From Bin87 sp965197635 (lineage in GTDB: Bacteria > Chloroflexota > Dehalococcoidia > Lucifugimonadales > UBA3495), in contig CBDANN010000008.1 in NCBI GenBank assembly GCA_965197635.1, positions 1,240,001 through 1,304,000 of the forward strand: a DNA stretch of 64,000 bases, in the 5' to 3' direction. The translations under genes and the position numbers were made by a program. Below, one piece after another: positions 42,946-52,083 of the stretch. Each line of letters starts with the position of its first letter. The first letter of the stretch is position 1. The notes under the pieces were generated by a model that was not told where the DNA came from, made no database searches, and saw nothing but the letters and a program-made list of their open reading frames with translations.

Positions 42946-44772
42946 ATGAGCCAGCAACGCACAGATGGCGGCCCCCGAGACTGGCGCCGGCGCCGTGGCC
43001 GAGACCGGCAGGGCGTTGGCGCAGGGCAAGCCGATGCCGCAGACTCGCCGGCCCTTGAAGAACGGTCAAGGACGCTCTTTTCGTTCATTGAGCCGGCCTT
43101 CGACTTCGTCGCGATTTTCTACGCGCCAATACTGATAGCCGGCGTCATTGGCCTCATCGTGGGAGCCGTGCTGCTGGCGTTCATCGACGCCCTCCGACTC
43201 TACGGTGGCGTCGTATTGGGTATCGGCGTCGTGCTGGTGCTCATGGTTGGCCTTTCCTATTTCAGCCAAGTGCTGGCCGCCTTCTTCAGCCGGACCGGTA
43301 GATACGGCGTCAACACCGTGATTATGACGGCGGCGTTCATCGGACTGGTGGTCCTGGCCAACTACGTGGCGTTTGAGAACCACTTCCGGGCAGACACGAC
43401 GGCGACCAACCAATTCTCCCTGGCCCAACGCACCAGGGATTTGCTGGACAACCTGAACCGGCCCGTCAACGTGATAGCCTACTACCCTGACGAGCTCAAC
43501 GACATTGAAATGCTGACGCGGCATGGCAAGGTGGATACTACCCTGAGCGAGTTCAGCCGACGCAGCGGAAACTTCACCTTTCAGTTCGTGGACCCCCAGA
43601 AAGAAGCCGACCTGGCACGAAGCCAAGGGGTGACCGCTTACGAAACCCTGGCGGTTTCAGCCACCGGCGCCGACCTGATCGATTTGGTGCAACCCACTGA
43701 CCCAGCGTACAGCCGATTGGAACAGGACCTCTATACCTCCCTGCTGGTAGTTACCGAAACCGAGCAGAAGAAGGTGTATTTCCTTGGTGGACACGGCGAA
43801 CGCGACATCAACCGCGAAACTGAGGACGGTTACCTGAAAATTCGGCAGGGATTGGAAGTGGACAACTACGCGGTGGAAGTCCACCCCATGCCGCCAGCGG
43901 AAGAAGACTTCGAGAAACTGAAGGTACCTGATGACGCGGCGTTGCTGGTCATCGCCGGGCCCACCGGAGAACTGCCGGCGGCCCACGCCGACGCGCTGAA
44001 CTTCTACATGGCCGGACGGGAGCGCGACGGCACGCCACGGCGGGAAGGGGCTCGGCTCATTTTCCTGGCGGAGCCGCAAACCCACGATTCGTTCCGCGCG
44101 TTCCTGGCGCTGTGGGGAGTCATCGTCAGCGACGGCTACATCCGCGACTTAGAGGGATCACAGCCCAACGCGCCGCGGACCCTTCGGGTGGGGCGGTACT
44201 ATCCCCAGGCTCCGCCCGAGATTGTCGCGCCTCGCGGACAACCCTTGAACGTGGCGTTTATGCCGGGCGCCGCGTCGTTGGACCCCATTATTGATGACAC
44301 TAACAACCGGTATCCGGTCCCCATCGCTTATTCAACGCCATCGGCGCGTCTGATCGATGACATCGAGCGGATTGACCCCATTGACCCAGCCGAAGGAGTT
44401 GACCCGGAGGACGTGGACCCGCAGGGCACCTTCTTCCCGGCGATGTACCTGGACATCGTGGCGCCCGTGGGCGCGCCGCCCGTGGAGAGCCGACCGCCGG
44501 ACAACCAGTTCGCCAAGATGGCGGTGTTCGGCGATTCCGACTTCGTGTCCAATCGGAACGTGGACCGGGGTTCCAGCGCGGCGTTGTTCCTCAACTCGGC
44601 CAATTACCTGATGGGGGACTACTCGCTGGTTTCGATCAGGGACCGGGAATTCGTTTACCGGGAGTGGAATCTGGACGCAAACGAGTTCAACTTCGTGCGG
44701 TTCTCCACATGGCTGCTGCTGCCGGGTCTGATGGGCATCATGGCCATCGTGGTCTGGTGGGTTCGTCGTTAG
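42946..44772 (+). CDS. GldG-family ABC transporter auxiliary protein
   Basis: A 608-residue membrane protein of the Gldg/ABC-type uncharacterised transport family. A basic N-tail is followed by several helices (about residues 45-145), then a large extracytoplasmic domain beginning ADTTATNQFSLAQRTRDLLD (the family's entry motif) and VNVIAYYPDELND, a GLxT/Rossmann-like part with KVYFLGGHGERDINRETEDG (the HGE-type motif), and a C-terminal anchor helix LLLPGLMGIMAIVVWWVRR. It is thought to be a non-catalytic partner of the GldA/GldF exporter. ATG 42946 follows GGAGGTAGG. The stop is 21 bases before the DUF4340 gene. Confidence 0.85.
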   Translation: MSQQRTDGGPRDWRRRRGRDRQGVGAGQADAADSPALEERSRTLFSFIEPAFDFVAIFYAPILIAGVIGLIVGAVLLAFIDALRLYGGVVLGIGVVLVLMVGLSYFSQVLAAFFSRTGRYGVNTVIMTAAFIGLVVLANYVAFENHFRADTTATNQFSLAQRTRDLLDNLNRPVNVIAYYPDELNDIEMLTRHGKVDTTLSEFSRRSGNFTFQFVDPQKEADLARSQGVTAYETLAVSATGADLIDLVQPTDPAYSRLEQDLYTSLLVVTETEQKKVYFLGGHGERDINRETEDGYLKIRQGLEVDNYAVEVHPMPPAEEDFEKLKVPDDAALLVIAGPTGELPAAHADALNFYMAGRERDGTPRREGARLIFLAEPQTHDSFRAFLALWGVIVSDGYIRDLEGSQPNAPRTLRVGRYYPQAPPEIVAPRGQPLNVAFMPGAASLDPIIDDTNNRYPVPIAYSTPSARLIDDIERIDPIDPAEGVDPEDVDPQGTFFPAMYLDIVAPVGAPPVESRPPDNQFAKMAVFGDSDFVSNRNVDRGSSAALFLNSANYLMGDYSLVSIRDREFVYREWNLDANEFNFVRFSTWLLLPGLMGIMAIVVWWVRR

Positions 44773-44793
44773 TCTTCAGAAGGCTGATCAGCT

Positions 44794-45906
44794 ATGAATA
44801 TCCGGTTGACCATCCTGCTGGTTTTTGTGCTGGCGCTCTTTGGTGCGCTGGCGCTTTGGTTTAAGCCCTGGGAACAGGACACGCCGCGTCGGGAGGAGCC
44901 GTGGGCGTGGCGCATTGACGACGAGGCCATTGTGCACGTGGAGATTACAAATCGAGGGCAAGTGGGCAGGTCGTTTGAGTGTTCGGATGAAACCGTTCGC
45001 GCTACGGAGCCAGAGCTAAACGTCGTGTACGAAAAGGACCTGGGACGCGGCAAGTGGTACATCGTTGAAGGAGTCGACCGCAACGAGGTTCATCACCCCA
45101 AATGGGCGGGTACGCCACTGCTCTTGAGCGGACCAAAGGTCAACCGAGTATTGTCCGAAACCATCGAAAATCCGGCGCAGTACGGACTGGATCCTCCCGA
45201 AAGCACCATCGTCATCACTGAAGAGACCGGGTTGTCGTATGAGTTCTGGTTGGGCAACGTGACACCTGATGAAGGCTACAGCTATATGCGGCTGGTGGGC
45301 GATCCCAAACTGTTCACCGTGCCGGAAATCTGGGCCAGGGTGGTCAACTGCCTAGCAGCCAAACCGCCATTTGTCCCTCCGCCGATTGAATTGGGCTACT
45401 TTTACGAAGAGGATTTCCGCGACATTCAGGAATTGGAGGTTACCCATAAAGGTGTAACAGTATCCTATACCCCTGAACAGAGCGTACGCACCTGGTACGC
45501 CACTGTGGACGGCCAACGCTCGCCCGTAGAGCAGCCCGAGTGGTGGACATCACAGTTGCAGTGGTTTGCACAGCCGACCAAGCCCGGGGGTCCCGAAACA
45601 CCCGGCGGCTGGCACGTTGATGAGACCGGCTTCGCCGATCCCAAATATGGATTGGACCCTCCGGTAACCACAGTGCGTATAACCACCCACGAAAAGTCCT
45701 ACGCGTTTTACATCGGCACCGGGCATATTGAAGTTGATCAGGACGATCAGCCGATACTGGACGACGCTGGCAACGAGCAAGTGCTCGTACACTACGCTGG
45801 GCTACCGGACGACCCGATTGTTTATGTAATCAACCGGGTGCGCGCGGAACGCACCTTCTGTCTCGTTACCAACCCGCCTACGGAAAAGCCCTACGATTGC
45901 CCGTAG
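44794..45906 (+). CDS. DUF4340 domain-containing protein
   Basis: A 370-residue single-pass membrane protein: N-terminal helix (residues 4-23, LTILLVFVLALFGALALWF), then an extracytoplasmic beta-rich region with two DUF4340-like modules, the first around IENPAQYGLDPPESTIVITE (about 125-144) and the second around KYGLDPPVTTVRITTHEKSY then AFYIG (about 280-305). The duplicated YGLDPP motif is diagnostic. DUF4340 genes commonly follow gldAFG-like operons, as here, and are presumed to be part of the exporter complex. The function is not known biochemically. Confidence 0.85.
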   Translation: MNIRLTILLVFVLALFGALALWFKPWEQDTPRREEPWAWRIDDEAIVHVEITNRGQVGRSFECSDETVRATEPELNVVYEKDLGRGKWYIVEGVDRNEVHHPKWAGTPLLLSGPKVNRVLSETIENPAQYGLDPPESTIVITEETGLSYEFWLGNVTPDEGYSYMRLVGDPKLFTVPEIWARVVNCLAAKPPFVPPPIELGYFYEEDFRDIQELEVTHKGVTVSYTPEQSVRTWYATVDGQRSPVEQPEWWTSQLQWFAQPTKPGGPETPGGWHVDETGFADPKYGLDPPVTTVRITTHEKSYAFYIGTGHIEVDQDDQPILDDAGNEQVLVHYAGLPDDPIVYVINRVRAERTFCLVTNPPTEKPYDCP

Positions 45907-45928
45907 AAGAACCGCTGAGGAGGAAGTC

Positions 45929-47164
45929 GTGAACGCAGAGATCATATCCATTGGCACGGAACTGCTGATGGGCGAGCTGACCGATACCAACGCCAGTTGG
46001 ATCGCTGGCCGCCTGCCGGCTCTGGGCATCCAGTTGCAGTGGGTCAGCATTATCGGCGACGACCTGCCCAACCTCACGGAAGCATTCCAGCGGGGCTGGG
46101 AGCGTTCCGACATCATTTTCACGACCGGCGGCCTGGGACCAACCCAAGACGACCTGACCCGGGAAGCCGTGGCGGCGGCCCTTGGGGAATCACCGACGGT
46201 GCAGGAAAATGAGATAGAAAACCTGCGCCAATGGTTCCGTAACCGGGGCCAGGACATGCCGGCGCACAATGTGAAGCAGGCCCACCTGATACCATCGGCC
46301 CAGTTCATCACCAACCGCAACGGCACCGCGCCCGGCTGGTGGGCGGAGCGCGACGGCAAACATATCATCTGTATGCCCGGGCCACCTGGCGAGAATCGGG
46401 CCATGTGGCAGGATGAAATCGACGCCAAGCTGAAAGATCTGATCGACACCGAAGTTACCATCACCCGCAACATTAAGACGCTGGGCCTGGGCGAGGCGTC
46501 GGTGGACGAGATCATTTCAGAGTATTTCGGGTTGGAAAACCCGTACCTCGGCATCTATTCCAAGGCCGACGGGATCCACCTGCGCATAATCGCTCGCGCC
46601 CAGGACGAACCCACGGCCCGCGAAATGATCGCCCCGGTGGAGAATGCCATCCACGACCGGCTGGCTCCGTACATCTGGGGCTACGACGATGAAACGCCGG
46701 AACGGTCGGTAGGGGCGGCGTTGGTGGCCCGGGATATGACGTTGGCGAGCATGGAGTCGGTCAGCGGCGGATTTTTGGCGAACACCATCACCGAAGCTCC
46801 CGACAGCAACCGGTGGTATCGGGGCGGCAACGTGGCGTACACCACCGAAGCCATGATAGCGGCCGGCGTGGACTCCGGCGTTCTGGAGACCCATGGAGTG
46901 GTCAGCCAGCAGACCGCCAACGCAATGGCGCTGGTGGCTCAAGATTCCACCGCCGCGGATTTCGGCATCGGCCTCGCCGGGGTGCTTGGGCCGCAGGAAG
47001 TGGAAGGGCATCGCCCCGGTACGATACACATTGCCATCGCCCACGGCGCGGACGTTCGGGAAATTCCACTGCGCACGCCGCCGCGCCGCCTGGTAATCAA
47101 ACGGCGTTCGTGCAATACCGCGTTGACGGAATTGCGTAAGTTGATTACCGAAGTGGCGCCTTAA
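45929..47164 (+). CDS. cinA: CinA family protein (molybdopterin-binding-like plus nicotinamide amidase-like domain)
   Basis: A 411-residue CinA. The N-terminal MoCF-like domain (residues 1-170) opens with the signature AEIISIGTELLMGELTDTNA and has IIFTTGGLGPTQDDLTREAV; the C-terminal CinA domain (from about 255) has MESVSGGFLANTITE, ALVAQDSTAADFGIGLAGVL and GTIHIAIAH. The usual ESCTGG of active nicotinamide-mononucleotide amidases reads ESVSGG here, which may weaken or change the activity. It starts at GTG 45929 after GAGGAGG. It is 22 bases after DUF4340, so it may be expressed with the exporter operon, though its role (NAD salvage, competence) is separate. A long palindrome follows the stop. 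Confidence 0.85.
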   Translation: MNAEIISIGTELLMGELTDTNASWIAGRLPALGIQLQWVSIIGDDLPNLTEAFQRGWERSDIIFTTGGLGPTQDDLTREAVAAALGESPTVQENEIENLRQWFRNRGQDMPAHNVKQAHLIPSAQFITNRNGTAPGWWAERDGKHIICMPGPPGENRAMWQDEIDAKLKDLIDTEVTITRNIKTLGLGEASVDEIISEYFGLENPYLGIYSKADGIHLRIIARAQDEPTAREMIAPVENAIHDRLAPYIWGYDDETPERSVGAALVARDMTLASMESVSGGFLANTITEAPDSNRWYRGGNVAYTTEAMIAAGVDSGVLETHGVVSQQTANAMALVAQDSTAADFGIGLAGVLGPQEVEGHRPGTIHIAIAHGADVREIPLRTPPRRLVIKRRSCNTALTELRKLITEVAP

Positions 47165-47184
47165 ATTCGCCTAAAGAGATGTGG

Positions 47185-47225
47185 CAAAGAGTAGGGGCGG
47201 GTCCAAGACCCGCCCCTACTCTTTG
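47185..47225. terminator. Bidirectional terminator, extended GTAGGGGC palindrome
   Basis: CAAAGAGTAGGGGCGGGTC-CAA-GACCCGCCCCTACTCTTTG: 19 perfect pairs with a three-base loop, sitting between the convergent cinA and VWA genes. The core is a GTAGGGGC-family repeat, and the flanking AAAGAG/CTCTTT gives a T-tract on both strands. It is the clearest case in the window of this repeat doing terminator duty. Confidence 0.85.
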
Positions 47226-47245
47226 GTGGTGCTGTGCGCCGGAGG

Positions 47246-50200
47246 CTACATGGTGAGCGTCCGATAAAGCATCGGCAACCGCTCGGGCAATGCCCAGATG
47301 TCGTCCAGAACCTCGTAGTTGAGGTCGCCGCACATGGTTTTCAGGTAGTCATGCCCCGCCTTGTCCACAGTCAGACAGAAGGGGGTGATCTCCTTACGCT
47401 TGGCTTCAAGCAATGCCTGGTGGGTGTCGTGGACGGCGTACTCCTTTTCGACGCCTTCACGGCTGTAACCCCGGTCCTGCGGACGACCGTCGCTGATCAG
47501 GAACATGATCTTGGTAGCCGCGTCCTGGTTTTCCAGCTTGGTGACGGCGTGACGGATAGCGGAACCCATGCGGGTGGCGTGCAAGGGCGTGACCTTGTCG
47601 ATGCGCCGCTTGATCTTGTCGTTGAACTGCTCATCGATGTCCTTGATGACGTAGAACTCCACGTTCTCCCGGCCGTAGCCGGAGAAGCCGTAGATGCCGT
47701 AGGTGTCGCCGATGGACTCCAGGGCGTTGATGAGCAGGGCGCAGCTCTCGCGCTCCAGGTCAATAATGCGCTTGTAGTGGCGGCGCACCAGACCCTCGCG
47801 CCGGCGGCGGAGCCAGACCATGTATTCCACCGGGTCGTCGGGCGCGTCCCGGTCGTCCACCGAGTGCCGGCCTTCGTCGATGGCTTCGGCGGTGGAGGCC
47901 GACATATCCAGCAGGAACACCACGGCCACGTCGCGTTCCACGCGATTGCGACGCCAGTAGATTTTTTCGTCCGGCGGCACGTTCATGCGCAGGTCAGCCC
48001 ACGCTTCCAATGCCGAGTTCAGGTCGATGTCCTCGCCGTCAATCAGCCGATAGGTCTTGCGCCAGGTTTCGGGCATGATCAGTTCGAACTGTCGCTTGAT
48101 GTGCGCCAGGAGCGAGGCATAATTACGAAGGGAGTCGTTGTAGAAATTCGGATCGCCTTCGTCCAGAACTTTCTCCTTGACAATGCACCAACGGGGCTTG
48201 TAATCGTTGGCCCGGAAGTCCCATTCGTCGTACACGAAGGTTTTAGGTTCCAGGGCTTCCAACTCGCCGCCGCCGTCATCGTCATGCAGGATTGGGCCGT
48301 AGCCACGTCCAGGGTCGTTGGATGGAGGAGGCACGCCGGCTTCCTTCATTATGTTCTGGGCGAACATGGCCATGCTCTGGTCCACGTCGCCTTCCTGGGC
48401 GTCCAGCTCAAGCTCAGCGCTGTCTTGCAGCAGTTGCTCCAACTCTTCCTGGGTCATCGGCTCTGCGTCGCCCAGTTGGCTCTGGTCCATCTGGAGCTTG
48501 GTGAGCAATTGGACCATCTCGGGCTTGAAGTCGCCGCGATATTCCACCGGCTCGGGAGATTCGTAAGGGTCCCCCTCACCTTGCTCGCCCTGCTGCTCGC
48601 TCATATCCGCCTGCAGCTTGTCCAGCAAGGCCTGGTACTCTTCCTCAGAGAATTCACCGGGATCATCGAGATCTTCCGGCTGGAACTCGTCCTCGGGCTG
48701 TTCTTGGTTCTGGAGACGGGAAATTATTTCGTAAGCGCGCAGAGCAGCTTCTGCGGTGTCCTCGATAGAAGCGCGGACGGTGCGGAGACGGTGCATGATG
48801 CGCGCCAGCATGTAGGCTTCGTCCCGGTAATCCTGCGGAACCGGCAGACCCTCGAAGCGGTCCAGGCTCATGTGGATCAGCATCTCGATGAGCGCTTCCT
48901 GCAGAGGCAACTCTTGGATGCGCGGGCGCTGAACAAGGGCGTCTCCCTGCACGTCAAGGGCGGGTTGCCTGATGCCGGGGTATTCCGTTTTGATGCGGTA
49001 GTCCAGGCGGCAGTCTTCCAGGACGCTGAAAAGATCGAACACCATGCGGCGGTCCTCAAAGAGGGACAAGAACCGTCCGATGTCGGTATAGACACGCATG
49101 GTTCCACCGGGGCCATCTCCCAAGTCAGAGCCCGACTGCACGCTGGCGTCCTGCAATTGGAACATATCAGCGGCCACGTTTCGGATGGCCTCCATCCGTG
49201 CCTGCATCGCCTCTTCCATATGGAAACGGCGGTCCTCAAACAGGTTGGCCTTCCTGGTGAAATCGAACCGGAAACTGCCAAACTCCATGTGGGAAACCTG
49301 GTGCGTGGCAACCACCTTGAACCAGGCGAAGTTCTGCGACTTGTCGTTGTAGTTGTCGACCATCGGCGGCAGGTACACCTTCGTGCCGTCGGTTGACGCG
49401 GTGTCCTGATCAACCCATCCGATTTGCCGTCGGACGAGTTCCTCAGTGCTCATCACCTCGATGTTCTCACCGGAAAGGGCACGGGTGTAGAGGCGCATGA
49501 TGCCTTTGACCCGTTCCAAATCCAGGCTGGAAGACAGGGTTTCGAGCATCGCTTCGGAGGTGTTGGATTCTATCTTGAAGAAAGCGATGCCGCTTTCGGG
49601 GTTGTCGCCGAGAAGCTGCACGCCTTGCTGGTACCACTGATCCAACTGGGCCAGAGTGATACGGTTGAGCACGGGATCCAAACTCTTCAGGAAGGGCGGC
49701 ACCGCGTCGGGCGTGCTGGCCAGCAGGCCGTCACAAAGGTCCAGGATATGCCCCTGAGAACCGGCGGACACGTGAGACAGCGCCTGCGCACCGTCATACA
49801 GGAAACGTGAAGTGTCGCGGAGGCCCATCTTGGCGAGCTTTTCGCCCAAGCGCAGGAACCGACCGGTCTGGCCTTCCTCCACATGCTGGAGGGCGCGCGG
49901 CGCCATTTCCAGGCAGGCTTTGACTTCCCGCCAACTGCTGTCGGTCAGGGCGCGGGACATAGACAGAAAAGCTTCGCGCTCACGTCCCATGGCCGGCAAC
50001 ACGTCGCGGCCCAGAACCAGACATTCGGCGGCAACGTCGTAGGACTTGTAGGACAACGCTTCGATCAGAGAAGCGAACACCTCCACGTCCCAGAACGGCA
50101 AATTGCGCACCAAGTCCGGGCTAACTTCAAAGAAACGCGCGGCCAACGTGCTGGATTTCCAGGTGCCCTTGTAAAGCGAACGGCCAAGGCCGGCCCAACG

Positions 50201-50554
50201 AGGTATGTACTGGGGCCGCAGGTTAGTAACGATGGACGGGCTGGCCTTGAAAAAGGCTACGGCCAGCGTGGGAGAATCTTGGGACAGGTAGGTGCCGCAC
50301 CGGGCCCACTGCATGAACGAGGCGAACGCCAGAGATCGGGCTACCTCGGGGCTGACCCGATAGTATTCAACGGCGGATTCCCAAGATCGTACGGTTTGGG
50401 TGCCAATAGCGACGCCTTCTCTGGCCCACAGTGCCGCTTCCTCATCGCTAAAGGACTCGGCCATAGCATCGGCGACGGTCTCGTAGGCCTCCGTCACGGC
50501 TGGTGGGAGTTTGGCCAGTTCGGTCAGCAGGTCGCCAGTTGCGGAATTAGTCAA
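47246..50554 (-). CDS. Large VWA-domain protein (NorD/CbbO/CobT-like)
   Basis: A 1,102-residue protein. The N-terminal 400 or so residues are a helical-repeat region of recurring units such as YYRVSPEVARSLAFASFMQW, FFKASPSIVTNL and FFEVSPDLVRNLPFWDVEVF, about 32 residues apart. The middle is a CobT/NorD-like region with an acidic Q/E-rich linker (about residues 610-760). The C-terminal VWA domain (about 890-1100) has the MIDAS start VVFLLDMSASTAEA. It pairs with the MoxR-type ATPase encoded in the same operon; such pairs remodel or insert metal into partner enzymes. The start is TTG 50554, overlapping the NUDIX stop by eight bases. The target enzyme is not identified. Confidence 0.8.
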   Translation of the reverse strand: MTNSATGDLLTELAKLPPAVTEAYETVADAMAESFSDEEAALWAREGVAIGTQTVRSWESAVEYYRVSPEVARSLAFASFMQWARCGTYLSQDSPTLAVAFFKASPSIVTNLRPQYIPRWAGLGRSLYKGTWKSSTLAARFFEVSPDLVRNLPFWDVEVFASLIEALSYKSYDVAAECLVLGRDVLPAMGREREAFLSMSRALTDSSWREVKACLEMAPRALQHVEEGQTGRFLRLGEKLAKMGLRDTSRFLYDGAQALSHVSAGSQGHILDLCDGLLASTPDAVPPFLKSLDPVLNRITLAQLDQWYQQGVQLLGDNPESGIAFFKIESNTSEAMLETLSSSLDLERVKGIMRLYTRALSGENIEVMSTEELVRRQIGWVDQDTASTDGTKVYLPPMVDNYNDKSQNFAWFKVVATHQVSHMEFGSFRFDFTRKANLFEDRRFHMEEAMQARMEAIRNVAADMFQLQDASVQSGSDLGDGPGGTMRVYTDIGRFLSLFEDRRMVFDLFSVLEDCRLDYRIKTEYPGIRQPALDVQGDALVQRPRIQELPLQEALIEMLIHMSLDRFEGLPVPQDYRDEAYMLARIMHRLRTVRASIEDTAEAALRAYEIISRLQNQEQPEDEFQPEDLDDPGEFSEEEYQALLDKLQADMSEQQGEQGEGDPYESPEPVEYRGDFKPEMVQLLTKLQMDQSQLGDAEPMTQEELEQLLQDSAELELDAQEGDVDQSMAMFAQNIMKEAGVPPPSNDPGRGYGPILHDDDGGGELEALEPKTFVYDEWDFRANDYKPRWCIVKEKVLDEGDPNFYNDSLRNYASLLAHIKRQFELIMPETWRKTYRLIDGEDIDLNSALEAWADLRMNVPPDEKIYWRRNRVERDVAVVFLLDMSASTAEAIDEGRHSVDDRDAPDDPVEYMVWLRRRREGLVRRHYKRIIDLERESCALLINALESIGDTYGIYGFSGYGRENVEFYVIKDIDEQFNDKIKRRIDKVTPLHATRMGSAIRHAVTKLENQDAATKIMFLISDGRPQDRGYSREGVEKEYAVHDTHQALLEAKRKEITPFCLTVDKAGHDYLKTMCGDLNYEVLDDIWALPERLPMLYRTLTM

Positions 50555-51143
50555 GGCTCGTGTCCTCCTTTTTCAGCCCGTCCTCAATGATGTCGAGGAA
50601 CTGGTCAAGGATTTTGGCAGTGGCTCCATACACCAGATGTTGCTGGTAGCCGTAAGAGCGCACTGCGATCCTTTCGCCGTTTTCGATGCGGGAATCCCAA
50701 CGCAAAGTTGCCGGATTCCGCAATACGCCGATCGGTATTTCTACCACCTCGGCGATTTCGTGAGAACTGGGATTGAACTCGTATGGGTAGGGGATGGTTC
50801 CCACAAAAACTTTAACCAGGAAATTGGAACGGGTAACATTATCGTCCAAACGTCCCAAGATAGTTATGTCATCGCGGCCGATCCCCATTTCTTCTTCGGT
50901 CTCACGTAATGCGGTGTCTTCATAATCGGAGTCTTCCGGGTCCCTGGCTCCTCCGGGGAAGGACATTTCCCCTTTGTGATGCTCGACCGTCATCGACCGC
51001 TTGTTTAACAGGACGCAGAATTCGCCGTCTTTGGGGTACAGCAACAACATGACTGCCGCCGGCATCAGTCCCTCGGCGGCGGCAGTAACCCTCTGGCGGT
51101 TTGCCAGGGTATTTCGTATCAAGTCGAGGGTGAGATCACCCAT
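50547..51143 (-). CDS. NUDIX hydrolase, CoA pyrophosphatase-like
   Basis: A 198-residue NUDIX protein of the NudL/CoA diphosphatase type. The box GGARDPEDSDYEDTALRETE then EEMG (about residues 63-86) is complete, and the preceding LNKRSMTVEHHKGEMSFPGG is the NudL-type KR...H.GE.SFPGG motif. It would hydrolyse CoA, or its oxidised or acyl forms, to phosphopantetheine and 3',5'-ADP. The start is ATG 51143 with GGAGG upstream. It sits in one operon with coaE, the last enzyme of CoA synthesis, suggesting CoA quality control, and with the VWA/MoxR pair. Its stop overlaps the VWA start. Confidence 0.83.
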   Translation of the reverse strand: MGDLTLDLIRNTLANRQRVTAAAEGLMPAAVMLLLYPKDGEFCVLLNKRSMTVEHHKGEMSFPGGARDPEDSDYEDTALRETEEEMGIGRDDITILGRLDDNVTRSNFLVKVFVGTIPYPYEFNPSSHEIAEVVEIPIGVLRNPATLRWDSRIENGERIAVRSYGYQQHLVYGATAKILDQFLDIIEDGLKKEDTSLD

Positions 51144-51174
51144 GCAGCCTCCACTGCTCCACAAAACTCCGGGG

Positions 51175-52083
51175 CTACTCAAAGATGGAGAACACTACCT
51201 CTTCAATGCTGCGCTGCAGCTCCGTCTCGTCGGAGAGGGTCCACACGATGGCGACCTGACAGGCGCGGCGGGCGGAGATACCCTGCTGCATCAACCGACC
51301 GGCGTAGATCAGCAAGCGGGTGCTCGCTCCTTCGGCCAAGCCATGCTCACGCAAGTTGCGGATCTTCTCGCCCAAACGGGCCAAAGCGTAGGCTTGTTCT
51401 TCGTCGCAGCCACTTTCCTTGGCAACGATTTCGGCCTCCAGGTCCACCGGCGGGTAGTCGAACTCAATGGAGATGAAGCGTTGACGAGTGCTGTGTTTAA
51501 GATCTTTCAGCGCACTCTGATAGTGGGGGTTGTAGGAGATGCACAGCAGGAACCGGTCGTCGGCCTCGATGATATTCCCGGTTTTTTCGACGGGGAGGAT
51601 CCGGCGGTGGTCGGTCAAGGGGTGGATCAGCACGGTGGTGTCCTTGCGCGCTTCCACCACTTCGTCCAGGTACAGGATCGCGCCAGCCTTGACGGCGCGG
51701 GTCATCGGACCGTCGATCCAGCGGGTGCCCTGGGCATCCAGCAGATAACGACCGACCAAGTCGCTGGCGGTAAGGTCCTCGTGGCAAGCAATGGTGACCA
51801 ACGGAACGCGAACCTCACCTTCCCGCATATCCTGCGCCTCGTTTCTCACGGTAGTAATAGGCCGACCCAGTCGCCAGGCCATGTACTCGACGAACCGGGT
51901 CTTGCCGCAACCGGTAGGGCCCTTGAGCAGTACGGGAATGTGCTGGTGGTACGCCGCTTCGAACAACTCCAGTTCGTCCGAGACCGCCCGGTAGTAGGGC
52001 TCGCTGCGAACCAGGAATTCCTCAATGGCGAACTCTTTGAAACTGGGTTCGTCTTCCAGCATTTCGATGTTTGCTTCAACCAT
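51175..52083 (-). CDS. MoxR/NorQ/CbbQ-type AAA+ ATPase
   Basis: A 302-residue AAA+ ATPase. Walker A GPTGCGKTRFVEYMAW (about residues 53-68), Walker B ILYLDEVVEARKDTTVLIHP (about 130-149), sensor 1 RFLLCISYNPHY (about 170-181), and the C-terminal lid with TRQRFISIEFDYPP, RNLREHGLAEGASTRLLIYA and GRLMQQGIS typical of CbbQ/NorQ. It probably forms a hexamer that works with the VWA protein two genes downstream. The start ATG 52083 overlaps the coaE stop by eight bases. Confidence 0.9.
   Translation of the reverse strand: MVEANIEMLEDEPSFKEFAIEEFLVRSEPYYRAVSDELELFEAAYHQHIPVLLKGPTGCGKTRFVEYMAWRLGRPITTVRNEAQDMREGEVRVPLVTIACHEDLTASDLVGRYLLDAQGTRWIDGPMTRAVKAGAILYLDEVVEARKDTTVLIHPLTDHRRILPVEKTGNIIEADDRFLLCISYNPHYQSALKDLKHSTRQRFISIEFDYPPVDLEAEIVAKESGCDEEQAYALARLGEKIRNLREHGLAEGASTRLLIYAGRLMQQGISARRACQVAIVWTLSDETELQRSIEEVVFSIFE

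Noticed and set aside
47234..49396. A 720-codon plus-strand open frame
   Set aside because: It is antisense to the VWA gene, whose domains and operon overlaps are clear. Long antisense frames are common in GC-rich genes.
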